The notes below the pieces were generated by a model that was not told where the DNA came from, made no database searches, and worked only from the letters and a program-made list of their open reading frames with translations. A stretch of DNA of 64,000 bases from Senimuribacter sp049852125. Lineage in GTDB: Bacteria; Bacillota; Clostridia; Peptostreptococcales; Anaerovoracaceae. The number at the start of each line of letters is the position of its first letter. The stretch's first letter is position 1. The stretch spans positions 310,001 to 374,000 of the forward strand of contig NZ_CP187532.1 in NCBI RefSeq assembly GCF_049852125.1. Direction: 5' to 3'. This document shows, in pieces, positions 33,432-41,017 of this stretch. The position numbers were made by a program, and so were the translations under genes.

Positions 33432-33614
33432 ATGGCTAAAATGTTAAAAATTACTTTGACAAAGAGTACGATCGGCGCTTCCCCTAAGCAGAGAAAGGTA
33501 GTCGAAGCGTTAGGACTAAAGAAGATGCATCGCAGTGTTGAACTTGCCGACACACCTGCAACTCGTGGTGCAGTTGCTAAGGTAGCGCATCTTGTTACTG
33601 TAGAAGAACTGTAA
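33432..33614 (+). CDS. rpmD: 50S ribosomal protein L30
   Basis: A 60-residue protein (KITLTKSTIGASPKQRKVVEA, LGLKKMHRSVELADTPATRG) of normal bacterial short form. Follows rpsE by 13 bases; AGGAGGACAC precedes the start. Confidence 0.98.
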   Translation: MAKMLKITLTKSTIGASPKQRKVVEALGLKKMHRSVELADTPATRGAVAKVAHLVTVEEL

Positions 33615-33634
33615 AATAGGAGGTGCAAGGGACA

Positions 33635-34075
33635 ATGAAACTGCATGAATTAAGAGCTGCAGAAGGTTCAACAAAGAACCGTAAGAGAAGAGGCCGCGGT
33701 ACAGCTACTGGACAGGGCAAGACCGGCGGTAGAGGTATGAACGGCCAGAAATCCAGAAGCGGCGGCGGTGTAAGACTAGGCTTTGAAGGTGGACAGATGC
33801 CTCTGTACAGACGTCTGCCTAAGAGAGGCTTCACCAATATTTGGGCAACAGAATATACAACGATTAATGTAAAGGATCTCAATAGATTTGAGGCAGGTAC
33901 TGTTGTAACACCGGAACTTCTTGAAGAAGTCGGCCTGGTAAAGCAGGTAAAGGATGGAATCAAGATTTTAGGAGACGGCGCTTTAGACAATAGTATTACA
34001 GTAAAGGCACACAAGTTTACAAAGAGTGCGATTGAAAAAATTGAAGCTGCTGGAGGAAAGGCAGAGGTGATCTAA
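33635..34075 (+). CDS. rplO: 50S ribosomal protein L15
   Basis: A 146-residue late-assembly protein. The ATG at 33635 (MKLHELRAAEGSTKNRKRRG) is chosen because AGGAGGTG lies before it and the length equals the family norm; the GTG four codons earlier overlaps that site. Glycine-rich core GRGTATGQGKTGGRGMNGQKSR. One base separates its stop from secY. Confidence 0.98.
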   Translation: MKLHELRAAEGSTKNRKRRGRGTATGQGKTGGRGMNGQKSRSGGGVRLGFEGGQMPLYRRLPKRGFTNIWATEYTTINVKDLNRFEAGTVVTPELLEEVGLVKQVKDGIKILGDGALDNSITVKAHKFTKSAIEKIEAAGGKAEVI

Positions 34076-34076
34076 G

Positions 34077-35363
34077 ATGGAGATGCTTAAGACTGTATCA
34101 CAGGCATTCAAAATCGCAGAGATCAGAAGCAAGATCATTTTCACTTTGCTGATGCTGGTCGTATTCAGAATCGGATCCAATATTCCTGTTCCGGGAATCA
34201 GTAGATCCGCTCTGGCACAGGTATTTACCGGTGAGACTGGATTATTTGATCTGTTCGACCTGTTTTCAGGCGGAGCGTTCAGTAACTTCACGATCTTTGC
34301 TTTAAGTATTACCCCGTACATTACGGCTTCCATTATCGTTCAGCTTTTGGCCATGGCTTTCCCATATTTTGAGAAACTGGCAAAAGAGGGACAGGAAGGA
34401 AGAAAGAAGATGGCGCAGATCACGCGGTATTTGACAATTGTACTGGCATTAGTTCAGGCATTTGGTCTGACCGTTGGTCTGTTTAGAAGAGCTGTTATTG
34501 ATCAGACATGGTTCTCTTTTATGGTCATCATCCTAGTGCTTACAGCGGGAACGGCTTTCTTGATGTGGCTAGGTGAGCAGATCAATGAATACGGCATCGG
34601 AAACGGTATCTCCTTGATCATTTTCGGCGGTATCGTTGCGAGAATTCCAAGCGGACTGCGTACTATATGGACACAGTTCCAAGATGGACAGCTGAGCATT
34701 ATTACGATTTTGCTGTTTATAGTCTTCGCCGTTGTCGTTATCCTGGGTATCATTGAGATCCAGCAGGGAACCAGAAGGATTCCGGTTCAGTATGCAAAGA
34801 GAGTAGTTGGCAGAAAGATGTATGGCGGACAGTCCACACATATTCCACTAAAGGTCAACCAGGCAGGTGTTATTCCTGTAATCTTTGCTCTGTCCATCTT
34901 GCAGTTCCCACTGACTATCACTTATTTCTTCCCGAATACAGGTTTTACTGATTTCGTGACGAAGTGGTTGTCACCGGCTGGAAATCCAGGTGTGTGGGTG
35001 TATGCTATATTTAACGTATTGTTGATCATATTCTTTAACTACTTCTATACAGCAGCAACCTTTAATCCTGTAGAAGTAGCACAGAATATGAAAGCTAACG
35101 GTGGATTTATACCGGGTATAAGACCGGGTAAGGCTACGGTTGAATATCTCAGCAGGGTTATGTCAAGAATCTCCATTGTAGGAGCTATCTTCCTTGCTGT
35201 AATCGCAACGCTGCCAACGATCTTAGGCGTGTTGATTCCGTCTTTGAAGGGTATGCACTTCGGCGGAACTTCCCTGCTGATTGCGGTAGGAGTTGCACTA
35301 GATACAATGAAACAATTGGAAAACCAGATGGTTATGAGAAACTATCAGGGCTTTCTTAAATAA
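34077..35363 (+). CDS. secY: Protein translocase subunit SecY
   Basis: The channel subunit of the Sec translocon, 428 residues with ten hydrophobic helices. The first cytoplasmic and helix-2 region (FRIGSNIPVPGIS, LFDLFSGGAFSNFTIFALSITPYI), the GNGISLIIFGGIVARIPSG loop and the basic cytoplasmic loop after NPVEVAQNMKANGGFIPGIRPG are typical. It starts one base after rplO and precedes adk, the common spc order. The ATG three codons in is an alternative start. Confidence 0.98.
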   Translation: MEMLKTVSQAFKIAEIRSKIIFTLLMLVVFRIGSNIPVPGISRSALAQVFTGETGLFDLFDLFSGGAFSNFTIFALSITPYITASIIVQLLAMAFPYFEKLAKEGQEGRKKMAQITRYLTIVLALVQAFGLTVGLFRRAVIDQTWFSFMVIILVLTAGTAFLMWLGEQINEYGIGNGISLIIFGGIVARIPSGLRTIWTQFQDGQLSIITILLFIVFAVVVILGIIEIQQGTRRIPVQYAKRVVGRKMYGGQSTHIPLKVNQAGVIPVIFALSILQFPLTITYFFPNTGFTDFVTKWLSPAGNPGVWVYAIFNVLLIIFFNYFYTAATFNPVEVAQNMKANGGFIPGIRPGKATVEYLSRVMSRISIVGAIFLAVIATLPTILGVLIPSLKGMHFGGTSLLIAVGVALDTMKQLENQMVMRNYQGFLK

Positions 35364-35377
35364 GAGGAGATGAGCAA

Positions 35378-36025
35378 ATGCTGAGAACAGTTTTGTTAGG
35401 CCCACCGGGAGCGGGTAAGGGCACACAAGCGGTAAGAATTGTGGAAAAATATAATATCCCACACATTTCCACCGGAGATATCTTCAGAGAAAACATTAAA
35501 AATGGCACGGAGCTGGGAAAAAAAGCGCAGGAATATATGAACAAAGGTGAGTTAGTTCCTGACGATCTGGTCATCGAAATCGCAACTACCAGATTGCTAG
35601 CAGATGATTGTAAGAATGGGTTCCTGTTAGATGGTTTTCCGAGAACTGTATATCAGGCAGAAAAGCTGGATGCATTTCTTGCAAAGAAAGGCATGAAGCT
35701 GGATCTGGTTATCGATATCGAGGTTGAAAAGGAAGAACTGATTAGCAGACTGACGGGCAGAAGAGTATGCAAGACCTGCGGCGCTTCTTTCCACGTCGTT
35801 AACATTCCTCCTAAAAAAGAAGGCATTTGTGATATCTGCGGTGGTGAGCTGATCCAGAGAGCTGATGATACAGTGGAAACTGTTGAGAACAGAATCGAGG
35901 TTTACAACCAGCAGACTATGCCTCTTGTAGATTACTATAAAAAGGCAGATAATATTGTTACCGTTGGCGGCGCTTTACCGTTGGAAACTGTATTTGCAGA
36001 AATAGTAAAAGCTATAGGAGAATAG
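35378..36025 (+). CDS. adk: Adenylate kinase
   Basis: A 215-residue enzyme converting ATP + AMP to two ADP. The P-loop GPPGAGKGTQA, the AMP site HISTGDIFR, DGFPRTVYQAE and a long-form LID with a zinc site made by two cysteine pairs (CKTCGASF, CDICGGE) are visible; the zinc LID is the Gram-positive type. Placed between secY and map as in many Bacillota, with GAGGAGATG before the ATG. Confidence 0.98.
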   Translation: MLRTVLLGPPGAGKGTQAVRIVEKYNIPHISTGDIFRENIKNGTELGKKAQEYMNKGELVPDDLVIEIATTRLLADDCKNGFLLDGFPRTVYQAEKLDAFLAKKGMKLDLVIDIEVEKEELISRLTGRRVCKTCGASFHVVNIPPKKEGICDICGGELIQRADDTVETVENRIEVYNQQTMPLVDYYKKADNIVTVGGALPLETVFAEIVKAIGE

Positions 36026-36026
36026 T

Positions 36027-36773
36027 ATGATCATCATCAAATCCAGACAGGAAATTGATATAATGCGTGAGTCGGGAAAGGTTACAGGGTATATCTTGAA
36101 TACCCTGGCCGACTTTATTAAACCTGGCATGTCCACCATGGATATCGATCGTTATGTAGAAAAGACTATCAAGGAACATAAGATGATCCCTACTTTTAAG
36201 GGTTATTGTGGATTTCCGGGCAATGCCTGCGTATCCATCAACGAGGAAGTAGTCCACGGTATACCAGATAAAAGGCGAATCATTCACGAAGGCGATATTG
36301 TCAGCGTAGATGTGGGCGCCACCTATAAAGGGTATGTCAGTGATGCCGCCAGAACATATCCGGTGGGCAAGGTGGACGATGAGGCGATGCGTCTCATTGA
36401 AGTAACAAAGGCCAGCTTCTTTGAAGGTATAAAGTATGCCAGAGTTGGCTATAGGTTGTCAGATATTTCCCATGCAATTCAGGAAAAAGCTGAGAGCGAA
36501 GGCTTTTCCGTCATACGTGATTTTGTTGGGCATGGTGTGGGCCGTGATATGCATGAAGACCCGCAGATTCCAAACTACGGAAAGCCCGGCAAAGGTCCTC
36601 GGCTGGTCAGCGGTATGGTGTTTGCTATCGAACCGATGATTTGTCAGGGCGGATATGAGATTGAGACTTTGCTCAATGACTGGACTGTAGTTACGGCAGA
36701 TGGAAAGCTGGCGGCGCATTATGAGAATACTGTTGTTATCAATGATGGTGAGCCTGAGCTGCTTACCCTGTAG
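36027..36773 (+). CDS. map: Methionine aminopeptidase, type I
   Basis: A 248-residue metalloenzyme that removes the initiator methionine. Metal ligands lie in SVDVGATYKGYVSDAA (two Asp), GHGVGRDMHEDP (His), FAIEPM (Glu) and HYENTVVI (Glu), in the normal order. It lacks the N-terminal zinc extension of some forms. It starts one base after adk and ends 22 bases before infA. Confidence 0.97.
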   Translation: MIIIKSRQEIDIMRESGKVTGYILNTLADFIKPGMSTMDIDRYVEKTIKEHKMIPTFKGYCGFPGNACVSINEEVVHGIPDKRRIIHEGDIVSVDVGATYKGYVSDAARTYPVGKVDDEAMRLIEVTKASFFEGIKYARVGYRLSDISHAIQEKAESEGFSVIRDFVGHGVGRDMHEDPQIPNYGKPGKGPRLVSGMVFAIEPMICQGGYEIETLLNDWTVVTADGKLAAHYENTVVINDGEPELLTL

Positions 36774-36795
36774 TGAATAAAGAGAGGTGTATTTC

Positions 36796-37017
36796 ATGGC
36801 GAAAAAAGACGTCATAGAAGCAGTTGGAACCGTTGTGGATGCTCAGCCAAACGCAATGTTCAAGGTAAAACTTGAAAACGGTTTTGAAGTGCTTGCACAC
36901 ATTTCAGGAAAAATCAGAATGAACTATATAAGAATCCTGCCGGGAGACAAGGTAAAAGTAGAACTTTCACCTTATGATCTAACCAGAGGAAGAATTATAT
37001 GGAGAGATAAAGGCTAA
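36796..37017 (+). CDS. infA: Translation initiation factor IF-1
   Basis: A 73-residue OB-fold factor that blocks the A site during initiation (MAKKDVIEAVGTVVDAQPNAMF ... LPGDKVKVELSPYDLTRGRI). The ATG at 36796 follows GAGAGGTG; the ATG three codons earlier lies too close to that site. Normal length and position before rpmJ. Confidence 0.97.
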   Translation: MAKKDVIEAVGTVVDAQPNAMFKVKLENGFEVLAHISGKIRMNYIRILPGDKVKVELSPYDLTRGRIIWRDKG

Positions 37018-37031
37018 ACAGGAGGAATAAG

Positions 37032-37145
37032 ATGAAAGTTAGAGCTTCCGTAAAACCAATCTGTGAAAAGTGCAAGATAATCAAAAGACACGGAAAAGTA
37101 ATGGTTATCTGTGAGAATCCAAAGCACAAGCAGAGACAAGGTTAA
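37032..37145 (+). CDS. rpmJ: 50S ribosomal protein L36
   Basis: A 37-residue zinc-form L36, starting MKVRASVKPICEKCK and ending ENPKHKQRQG. The zinc ligands are Cys11, Cys14, Cys27 and His32 in the family pattern. The ATG at 37032 has AGGAGGAAT just upstream. It is below the length usually called automatically but is unmistakable. Confidence 0.97.
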   Translation: MKVRASVKPICEKCKIIKRHGKVMVICENPKHKQRQG

Positions 37146-37266
37146 TTGATTCGTTAAAAATGGTTTGCGTGGACCAGGACCGCAGACAAAATAATTATTG
37201 TATATGAGAACGCCTGTCTATATCACCCCTGGAAATGTGACGGAAGATAGGAGAAGGAGGAAACGT

Positions 37267-37635
37267 ATGGCTCGTATAGCCGGTGTCGACTTACCAAGAG
37301 AGAAAAGAGTAGAGATTGGTTTAACCTACATTTATGGTATCGGTAGACCAACCGCAAACGCTATCCTTGAAAAAGCAGGAGTTAACCCTGACGTAAGAGT
37401 TAAAGACCTGACTGAGGAGGAAGCAGGTAAAATCAGAAAGATCATCGATGAAGATTATCTCGTAGAAGGTGACCTGAGAAGAGAAGTTTCTTTGAATATC
37501 AAGAGACTGATGGAAATCGGAAGCTACAGAGGTATCAGACATAGAAGAGGACTTCCTGTAAGAGGTCAGAAGACAAAGACAAACGCTAGAACTCGTAAAG
37601 GTCCTAAGAAGACTGTAGGAAGAAAGAAAAAATAA
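37267..37635 (+). CDS. rpsM: 30S ribosomal protein S13
   Basis: A 122-residue head protein contacting P-site tRNA. The ATG at 37267 (MARIAGVDLPREKRVEIGLTYIYG) is preferred to an upstream ATG because AAGGAGGAAAC is directly before it. The middle SYRGIRHRRGLPVRGQKTK and basic tail are canonical. A 121-base spacer after rpmJ shows nothing recognisable. Confidence 0.97.
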   Translation: MARIAGVDLPREKRVEIGLTYIYGIGRPTANAILEKAGVNPDVRVKDLTEEEAGKIRKIIDEDYLVEGDLRREVSLNIKRLMEIGSYRGIRHRRGLPVRGQKTKTNARTRKGPKKTVGRKKK

Positions 37636-37652
37636 GAAGGAGGTAGGAAACA

Positions 37653-38051
37653 ATGGCTAAGACTGTAAAGAAAACAGTTAGAAAAAAGAAAAGAGAACGT
37701 AAGAACATTGAAAAAGGCCAGGCACATATCCAATCCACCTTTAACAATACTTTAGTTACTCTTACAGATATGGACGGAAACGCACTTTCCTGGTCCAGCG
37801 CAGGATCCCTTGGCTTCAAAGGCTCCAAGAAATCCACACCGTTCGCTGCACAGATGGCTGCTGAGGAAGCAACAAAAGCCGCTATGGAGCACGGTTTGAA
37901 AACGGTAGAGGTTTATGTAAAAGGTCCGGGCTCCGGAAGAGAAGCTGCTATCAGAGCTTTGCAGGCAGCTGGTCTTGAGATCACCATGATCAAAGATATC
38001 ACACCGATTCCGCACAACGGATGCAGACCGCCGAAGAGAAGAAGAGTCTAA
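37653..38051 (+). CDS. rpsK: 30S ribosomal protein S11
   Basis: A 132-residue platform protein (KGQAHIQSTFNNTLVTLTD, GFKGSKKSTPFAAQMAAE, HNGCRPPKRRRV at the end). Follows rpsM by 17 bases with AAGGAGGTAGG. Confidence 0.98.
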   Translation: MAKTVKKTVRKKKRERKNIEKGQAHIQSTFNNTLVTLTDMDGNALSWSSAGSLGFKGSKKSTPFAAQMAAEEATKAAMEHGLKTVEVYVKGPGSGREAAIRALQAAGLEITMIKDITPIPHNGCRPPKRRRV

Positions 38052-38073
38052 TTGAAGGGAGGAGTAATATAAA

Positions 38074-38694
38074 ATGGCAAGATATACAGACGCTAACTGC
38101 AGATTATGCAGAAGAGAAGGCCAGAAGCTTTTCTTGAAGGGTGAAAGATGCTACAGTGGCAAATGCGCAATTGAGAAGAGAAATTACGCTCCCGGACAGC
38201 ACGGTCAGTCCAGAAAGAAAGTATCTGATTACGGACTGCAGCTCCGTGAAAAGCAGAAGGCGAAGAGATTCTATGGCATGCAGGAGAAACAGTTCAGAAA
38301 TCTGTTTGATAAAGCAGCCAGAAAACAGGGTAAGACTGGTGAAAACCTGTTAATCCTGTTAGAAACAAGATTAGACAATGCTGTATACAGACTGGGCTTT
38401 GCATCTTCCAGAAAAGAAGCAAGACAGCTTGTAGTACACGGACATTTCACAGTAAACGGCAAGAAGGCTGCCGCTCCGGCAATGCAGCTGAAGGCTGGAG
38501 ATGTGATTAAGGTAAAGGAAAAGAGCACCAGCTCCCCTAAGTTTAAGGAAATTAAGGAAATGTCAATCAGCGTACCTTCATGGATGACAGTCGATGTTGA
38601 GAAATTAGAAGGTAAAATCGTTGCTATGCCAACAAGAGAAGAAATTGATACTCCTGTTGCAGAGCACTTAATCGTCGAGTTGTACTCCAAATAA
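38074..38694 (+). CDS. rpsD: 30S ribosomal protein S4
   Basis: A 206-residue 16S assembly initiator. The N-terminal cysteines in CRLCRREGQ and CYSGKCAIEKR may bind zinc, as in some Bacillota S4 proteins; the S4 RNA-binding domain (LDNAVYRLGFASSRKEARQLV) is intact. Placed between rpsK and rpoA. Confidence 0.98.
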   Translation: MARYTDANCRLCRREGQKLFLKGERCYSGKCAIEKRNYAPGQHGQSRKKVSDYGLQLREKQKAKRFYGMQEKQFRNLFDKAARKQGKTGENLLILLETRLDNAVYRLGFASSRKEARQLVVHGHFTVNGKKAAAPAMQLKAGDVIKVKEKSTSSPKFKEIKEMSISVPSWMTVDVEKLEGKIVAMPTREEIDTPVAEHLIVELYSK

Positions 38695-38744
38695 TATAGC
38701 GGCGTAAATCCGGTATTACTTGGGAAAATGAAGGAGGGTTTTTA

Positions 38745-39689
38745 GTGATAGAAATCGAAAAACCAACAATAACAAAATTTGTTGACGAAGACGGGAATTA
38801 CGGCAAATTTGTCGTAGAACCTCTGGAAAGGGGATACGGAACTACCCTGGGAAACTGCATGAGAAGAATTCTTTTGAGCTCTCTCCCGGGCGCTGCCGTA
38901 ACTTCTGTAAAAATCGACGGAATACTTCACGAGTTTTCAACGATACCAGGTGTTAAAGAAGACGTAACAGAAATCATCTTAAACTTGAAGAAGCTTGCTA
39001 TAAGGCTCAACGGTGACAACACTAAACGGGTTATTATCAATGCGGTAGGCCCGAAGGAAGTAACCGCGGCTGATATTATCGGCGATTCCGAAATGGAAAT
39101 CTTCAATCCAGACCTGCATATCGCAACACTGGAGGAGAATGCTACTCTTGTGATGGAGATCAACCTCGCAAGAGGCAGAGGCTACGTGCCTGCTGATCAG
39201 AACAAGACAGAAAGCACACCGATTTCGGTCATTCCAGTTGACTCGATTTACACACCAGTAAGAAAGGTTAACTATACAGTTGAAAATACCAGAGTAGGTC
39301 AGGTCACAGACTTTGACCGTCTCAATCTGGAAATCTGGACAGACGGTTCCATTACGCCGGAAGAAGGCGTATCCATTGGGGCGAAGATTATGCAGGAACA
39401 CCTGAATCTCTTCATCCAGTTGGATGATTCAACCGACGGTATGGAAATTATGGTTGAGAAGGAAGAAGATCAGAAGGAAAAGGCTCTTGAAATGACTATT
39501 GAGGAATTGGAATTATCCGTTCGATCCTTTAACTGTCTAAAGAGAGCTGCGGTCAATACTGTAGAGGAATTGACTGAGCGTACAGAAGAAGATATGATGA
39601 AGGTTAGAAACCTTGGTAAGAAGTCCCTCGACGAAGTGAAAGCAAAATTAGAGGAATTAGGTCTTGGTCTTAAGCCAAGCGACGACTAA
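38745..39689 (+). CDS. rpoA: RNA polymerase alpha subunit
   Basis: A 314-residue alpha subunit. The GTG at 38745 is the start (AAGGAGGG upstream; MIEIEKPTITKFVDEDGN). The assembly domain has RGYGTTLGNCMRRILLSSLPG, and the C-terminal domain contains the UP-element and activator contact region LELSVRSFNCLKRAAVNTVEEL and VRNLGKKSLDEVKAKL. Between rpsD and rplQ, as in the alpha operon elsewhere. Confidence 0.98.
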   Translation: MIEIEKPTITKFVDEDGNYGKFVVEPLERGYGTTLGNCMRRILLSSLPGAAVTSVKIDGILHEFSTIPGVKEDVTEIILNLKKLAIRLNGDNTKRVIINAVGPKEVTAADIIGDSEMEIFNPDLHIATLEENATLVMEINLARGRGYVPADQNKTESTPISVIPVDSIYTPVRKVNYTVENTRVGQVTDFDRLNLEIWTDGSITPEEGVSIGAKIMQEHLNLFIQLDDSTDGMEIMVEKEEDQKEKALEMTIEELELSVRSFNCLKRAAVNTVEELTERTEEDMMKVRNLGKKSLDEVKAKLEELGLGLKPSDD

Positions 39690-39733
39690 TTTCCTGCATA
39701 GACAGACTATAATGAAGTGAAAGGAGAATTGAC

Positions 39734-40075
39734 ATGCCAGGATATAGAAAATTGGGCAGAGCAACTGCTCACAGAAAAGCTATGTTGAGAAATCTGGTAA
39801 CTGACCTGTTCAGAGAAGGCAGAATTTCCACTACTGACTGCAGAGCAAAAGAAGCCAGAAGAGAAGCTGAAAAGCTGATCACACTCGCAAAGCGCGGCGA
39901 CCTGCACGCAAGAAGACAGGCGCTGGCATACATCTACGATGAAAGCGTAGTAACGAAGCTCTTCGATGATATTGCACCGAAGTATGCTGACAGAAACGGC
40001 GGATACACCAGAATTCTGAAGCTGGGACCTCGCAGAGGTGACAGCGCAGAGGTAGTATTCCTGGAACTGGTTTAA
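39734..40075 (+). CDS. rplQ: 50S ribosomal protein L17
   Basis: A 113-residue protein near the tunnel exit (MPGYRKLGRATAHRKAMLRN, TTDCRAKEARREAEKLITLAKRG, GGYTRILKLGPRRGDSAEV). Last gene of the ribosomal cluster; a terminator follows. In many Bacillota the ecf genes come next, but here that slot leads into the B12 island. Confidence 0.98.
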   Translation: MPGYRKLGRATAHRKAMLRNLVTDLFREGRISTTDCRAKEARREAEKLITLAKRGDLHARRQALAYIYDESVVTKLFDDIAPKYADRNGGYTRILKLGPRRGDSAEVVFLELV

Positions 40076-40111
40076 TCAACGTCTAATCATAAAGTAGCAA
40101 TACAAAGACAA

Positions 40112-40150
40112 TAGCCCCTGTGCGGCCCTGCCGTGACAGGGGTTTTGTTT
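40112..40150 (+). terminator. Intrinsic terminator of the ribosomal cluster
   Basis: AGCCCCTGT and ACAGGGGTT form a nine-pair stem around a 14-base loop, followed by TTGTTTT. Confidence 0.85.
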
Positions 40151-40209
40151 TCCCTTGAAACCATCTGCTTCTTTATCAACATCTCAATCCAAAACAAGGT
40201 GCATTAATA

Positions 40210-40316
40210 ACCGTCAGGTCCTAAGAAATGAATAGAGCTTGTCAGTGTCAAAAGGCAGTTCGCGATACAAAGTTCCGTTTTCCGTCCATTTGCCGTGATC
40301 CAGCGATAAATTAGAA
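40210..40316 (-). pseudogene. Possible gene remnant
   Basis: On the minus strand, this stretch reads as NSNLSLDHGKWTENGT and then LYRELPFDTDKLYSFLRT before a TGA stop. The composition looks like a real protein C-terminus, but the frame continues upstream into the promoter TTGACA/TATAAT of the riboswitch transcript with no start codon or ribosome site. It may be the 3' scrap of a deleted gene. No family is recognised; it may also be chance. Confidence 0.3.
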
Positions 40317-40346
40317 TTGACAAATATACACAGGCGGAGGTATAAT
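40317..40346 (+). promoter_or_regulatory. Promoter of the riboswitch-1 transcript
   Basis: Perfect TTGACA (40317-40322), 18-base spacer and perfect TATAAT (40341-40346), about 100 bases before the aptamer core. Confidence 0.85.
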
Positions 40347-40443
40347 ATAATGCAGAAATAGAACAGCAGGGAATACCTTGCGGGAAGGAGGATCGATTAG
40401 ACTTTCCAGATACTTGTTAAAAATTGAATAACAAAATGAAAAA

Positions 40444-40612
40444 AGAAACGTTTCGTGTTCTTCTCTCTACGGAGAGAAGCTAAGATGGAAGCAGGTGAAA
40501 GTCCTGCGCGGTCCCGCCACTGTAATGGAGGAGTTTGCTTATAAGATGCCACTGGAGAATGCAATCTGGGAAGGCAAAGTAGACGTTGATACCTGAGCCA
40601 GGAGACATGCAT
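40444..40612 (+). promoter_or_regulatory. Cobalamin riboswitch 1
   Basis: The conserved core is easily read: GGAAGCAGGTGAAAGTCCTG, CGCGGTCCCGCCACTGTAAT, then GCCACTGG, GGGAAGGC and the B12 box GAGCCAGGAGACATGC (40595-40610). These are the signature parts of the AdoCbl-class riboswitch. A strong terminator follows, so bound cobalamin should stop transcription of the 1616-aa gene. Confidence 0.95.
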
Positions 40613-40670
40613 GAGATGCGGATTTGCGGCGAGGAAACCGTAAAAATCCAGAAATAGATACAGTAAATGC

Positions 40671-40702
40671 GGACTGTAGGCAAAAAGCCTGCAGTTTTTT
40701 TT
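40671..40702 (+). terminator. Riboswitch-1 expression-platform terminator
   Basis: ACTGTAGGC and GCCTGCAGT pair around AAAAA and run into eight T's, about 60 bases after the aptamer. Confidence 0.9.
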
Positions 40703-40706
40703 ATGA

Positions 40707-40979
40707 CCTAACCCGGTGAAAGTGAGTTTAGCGAAGCTTGAACCGCAGGTAGGTCAAACGCGAGGCTTCTCTGTGAAGGCGAGCAGAAAGCGAAGGCTGA
40801 ATAGCAAGAAGCTACGGCGAAGCCCTAACCCGGTGAAAGCGAGTTTAGCGAAGCTTGAACCGCAGGTAGGTCAAACGCGAGGCTTCTCTGTGAAGGCGAG
40901 CAGAAAGCGAAGGCTGAATAGCAAGAAGCTACGGCGAAGCCCTAACCCGGTGAAAGCGAGTTTAGCGAAGCTTGAACCG
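40707..40979 (+). repeat. 117-base tandem repeat in the leader (2.3 copies)
   Basis: CCTAACCCGGTGAAAG begins at 40707, 40824 and 40941, giving a period of exactly 117 bases (39 codons); the third copy stops after GAAGCTTGAACCG. Copies differ by only one or two bases. Read on the opposite strand the unit contains CTCGCGTTTGACCTACC and GGGTTAGGGCTTCG, the constant parts of the ribosomal-spacer repeat, so it is a longer inverted relative. A frame across it gives a repetitive peptide and is not called as a gene. Confidence 0.85.
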
Positions 40980-41017
40980 ATTCCTGCAGGCGAAATAGTT
41001 TAAGAAAGGAAAAACTT

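Noticed and set aside
40707..40979. CRISPR-like reading of the 117-base repeats
   Set aside because: Units are tandem without unique spacers, far longer than CRISPR repeats, and no cas genes are near.
40716..41003. 95-residue plus frame made of SPNPVKASLAKLEPQVGQTR-type repeats
   Set aside because: It is only the translation of the 117-base DNA repeat; no convincing ribosome site, and the DNA, not the protein, is what is conserved with other spacers.
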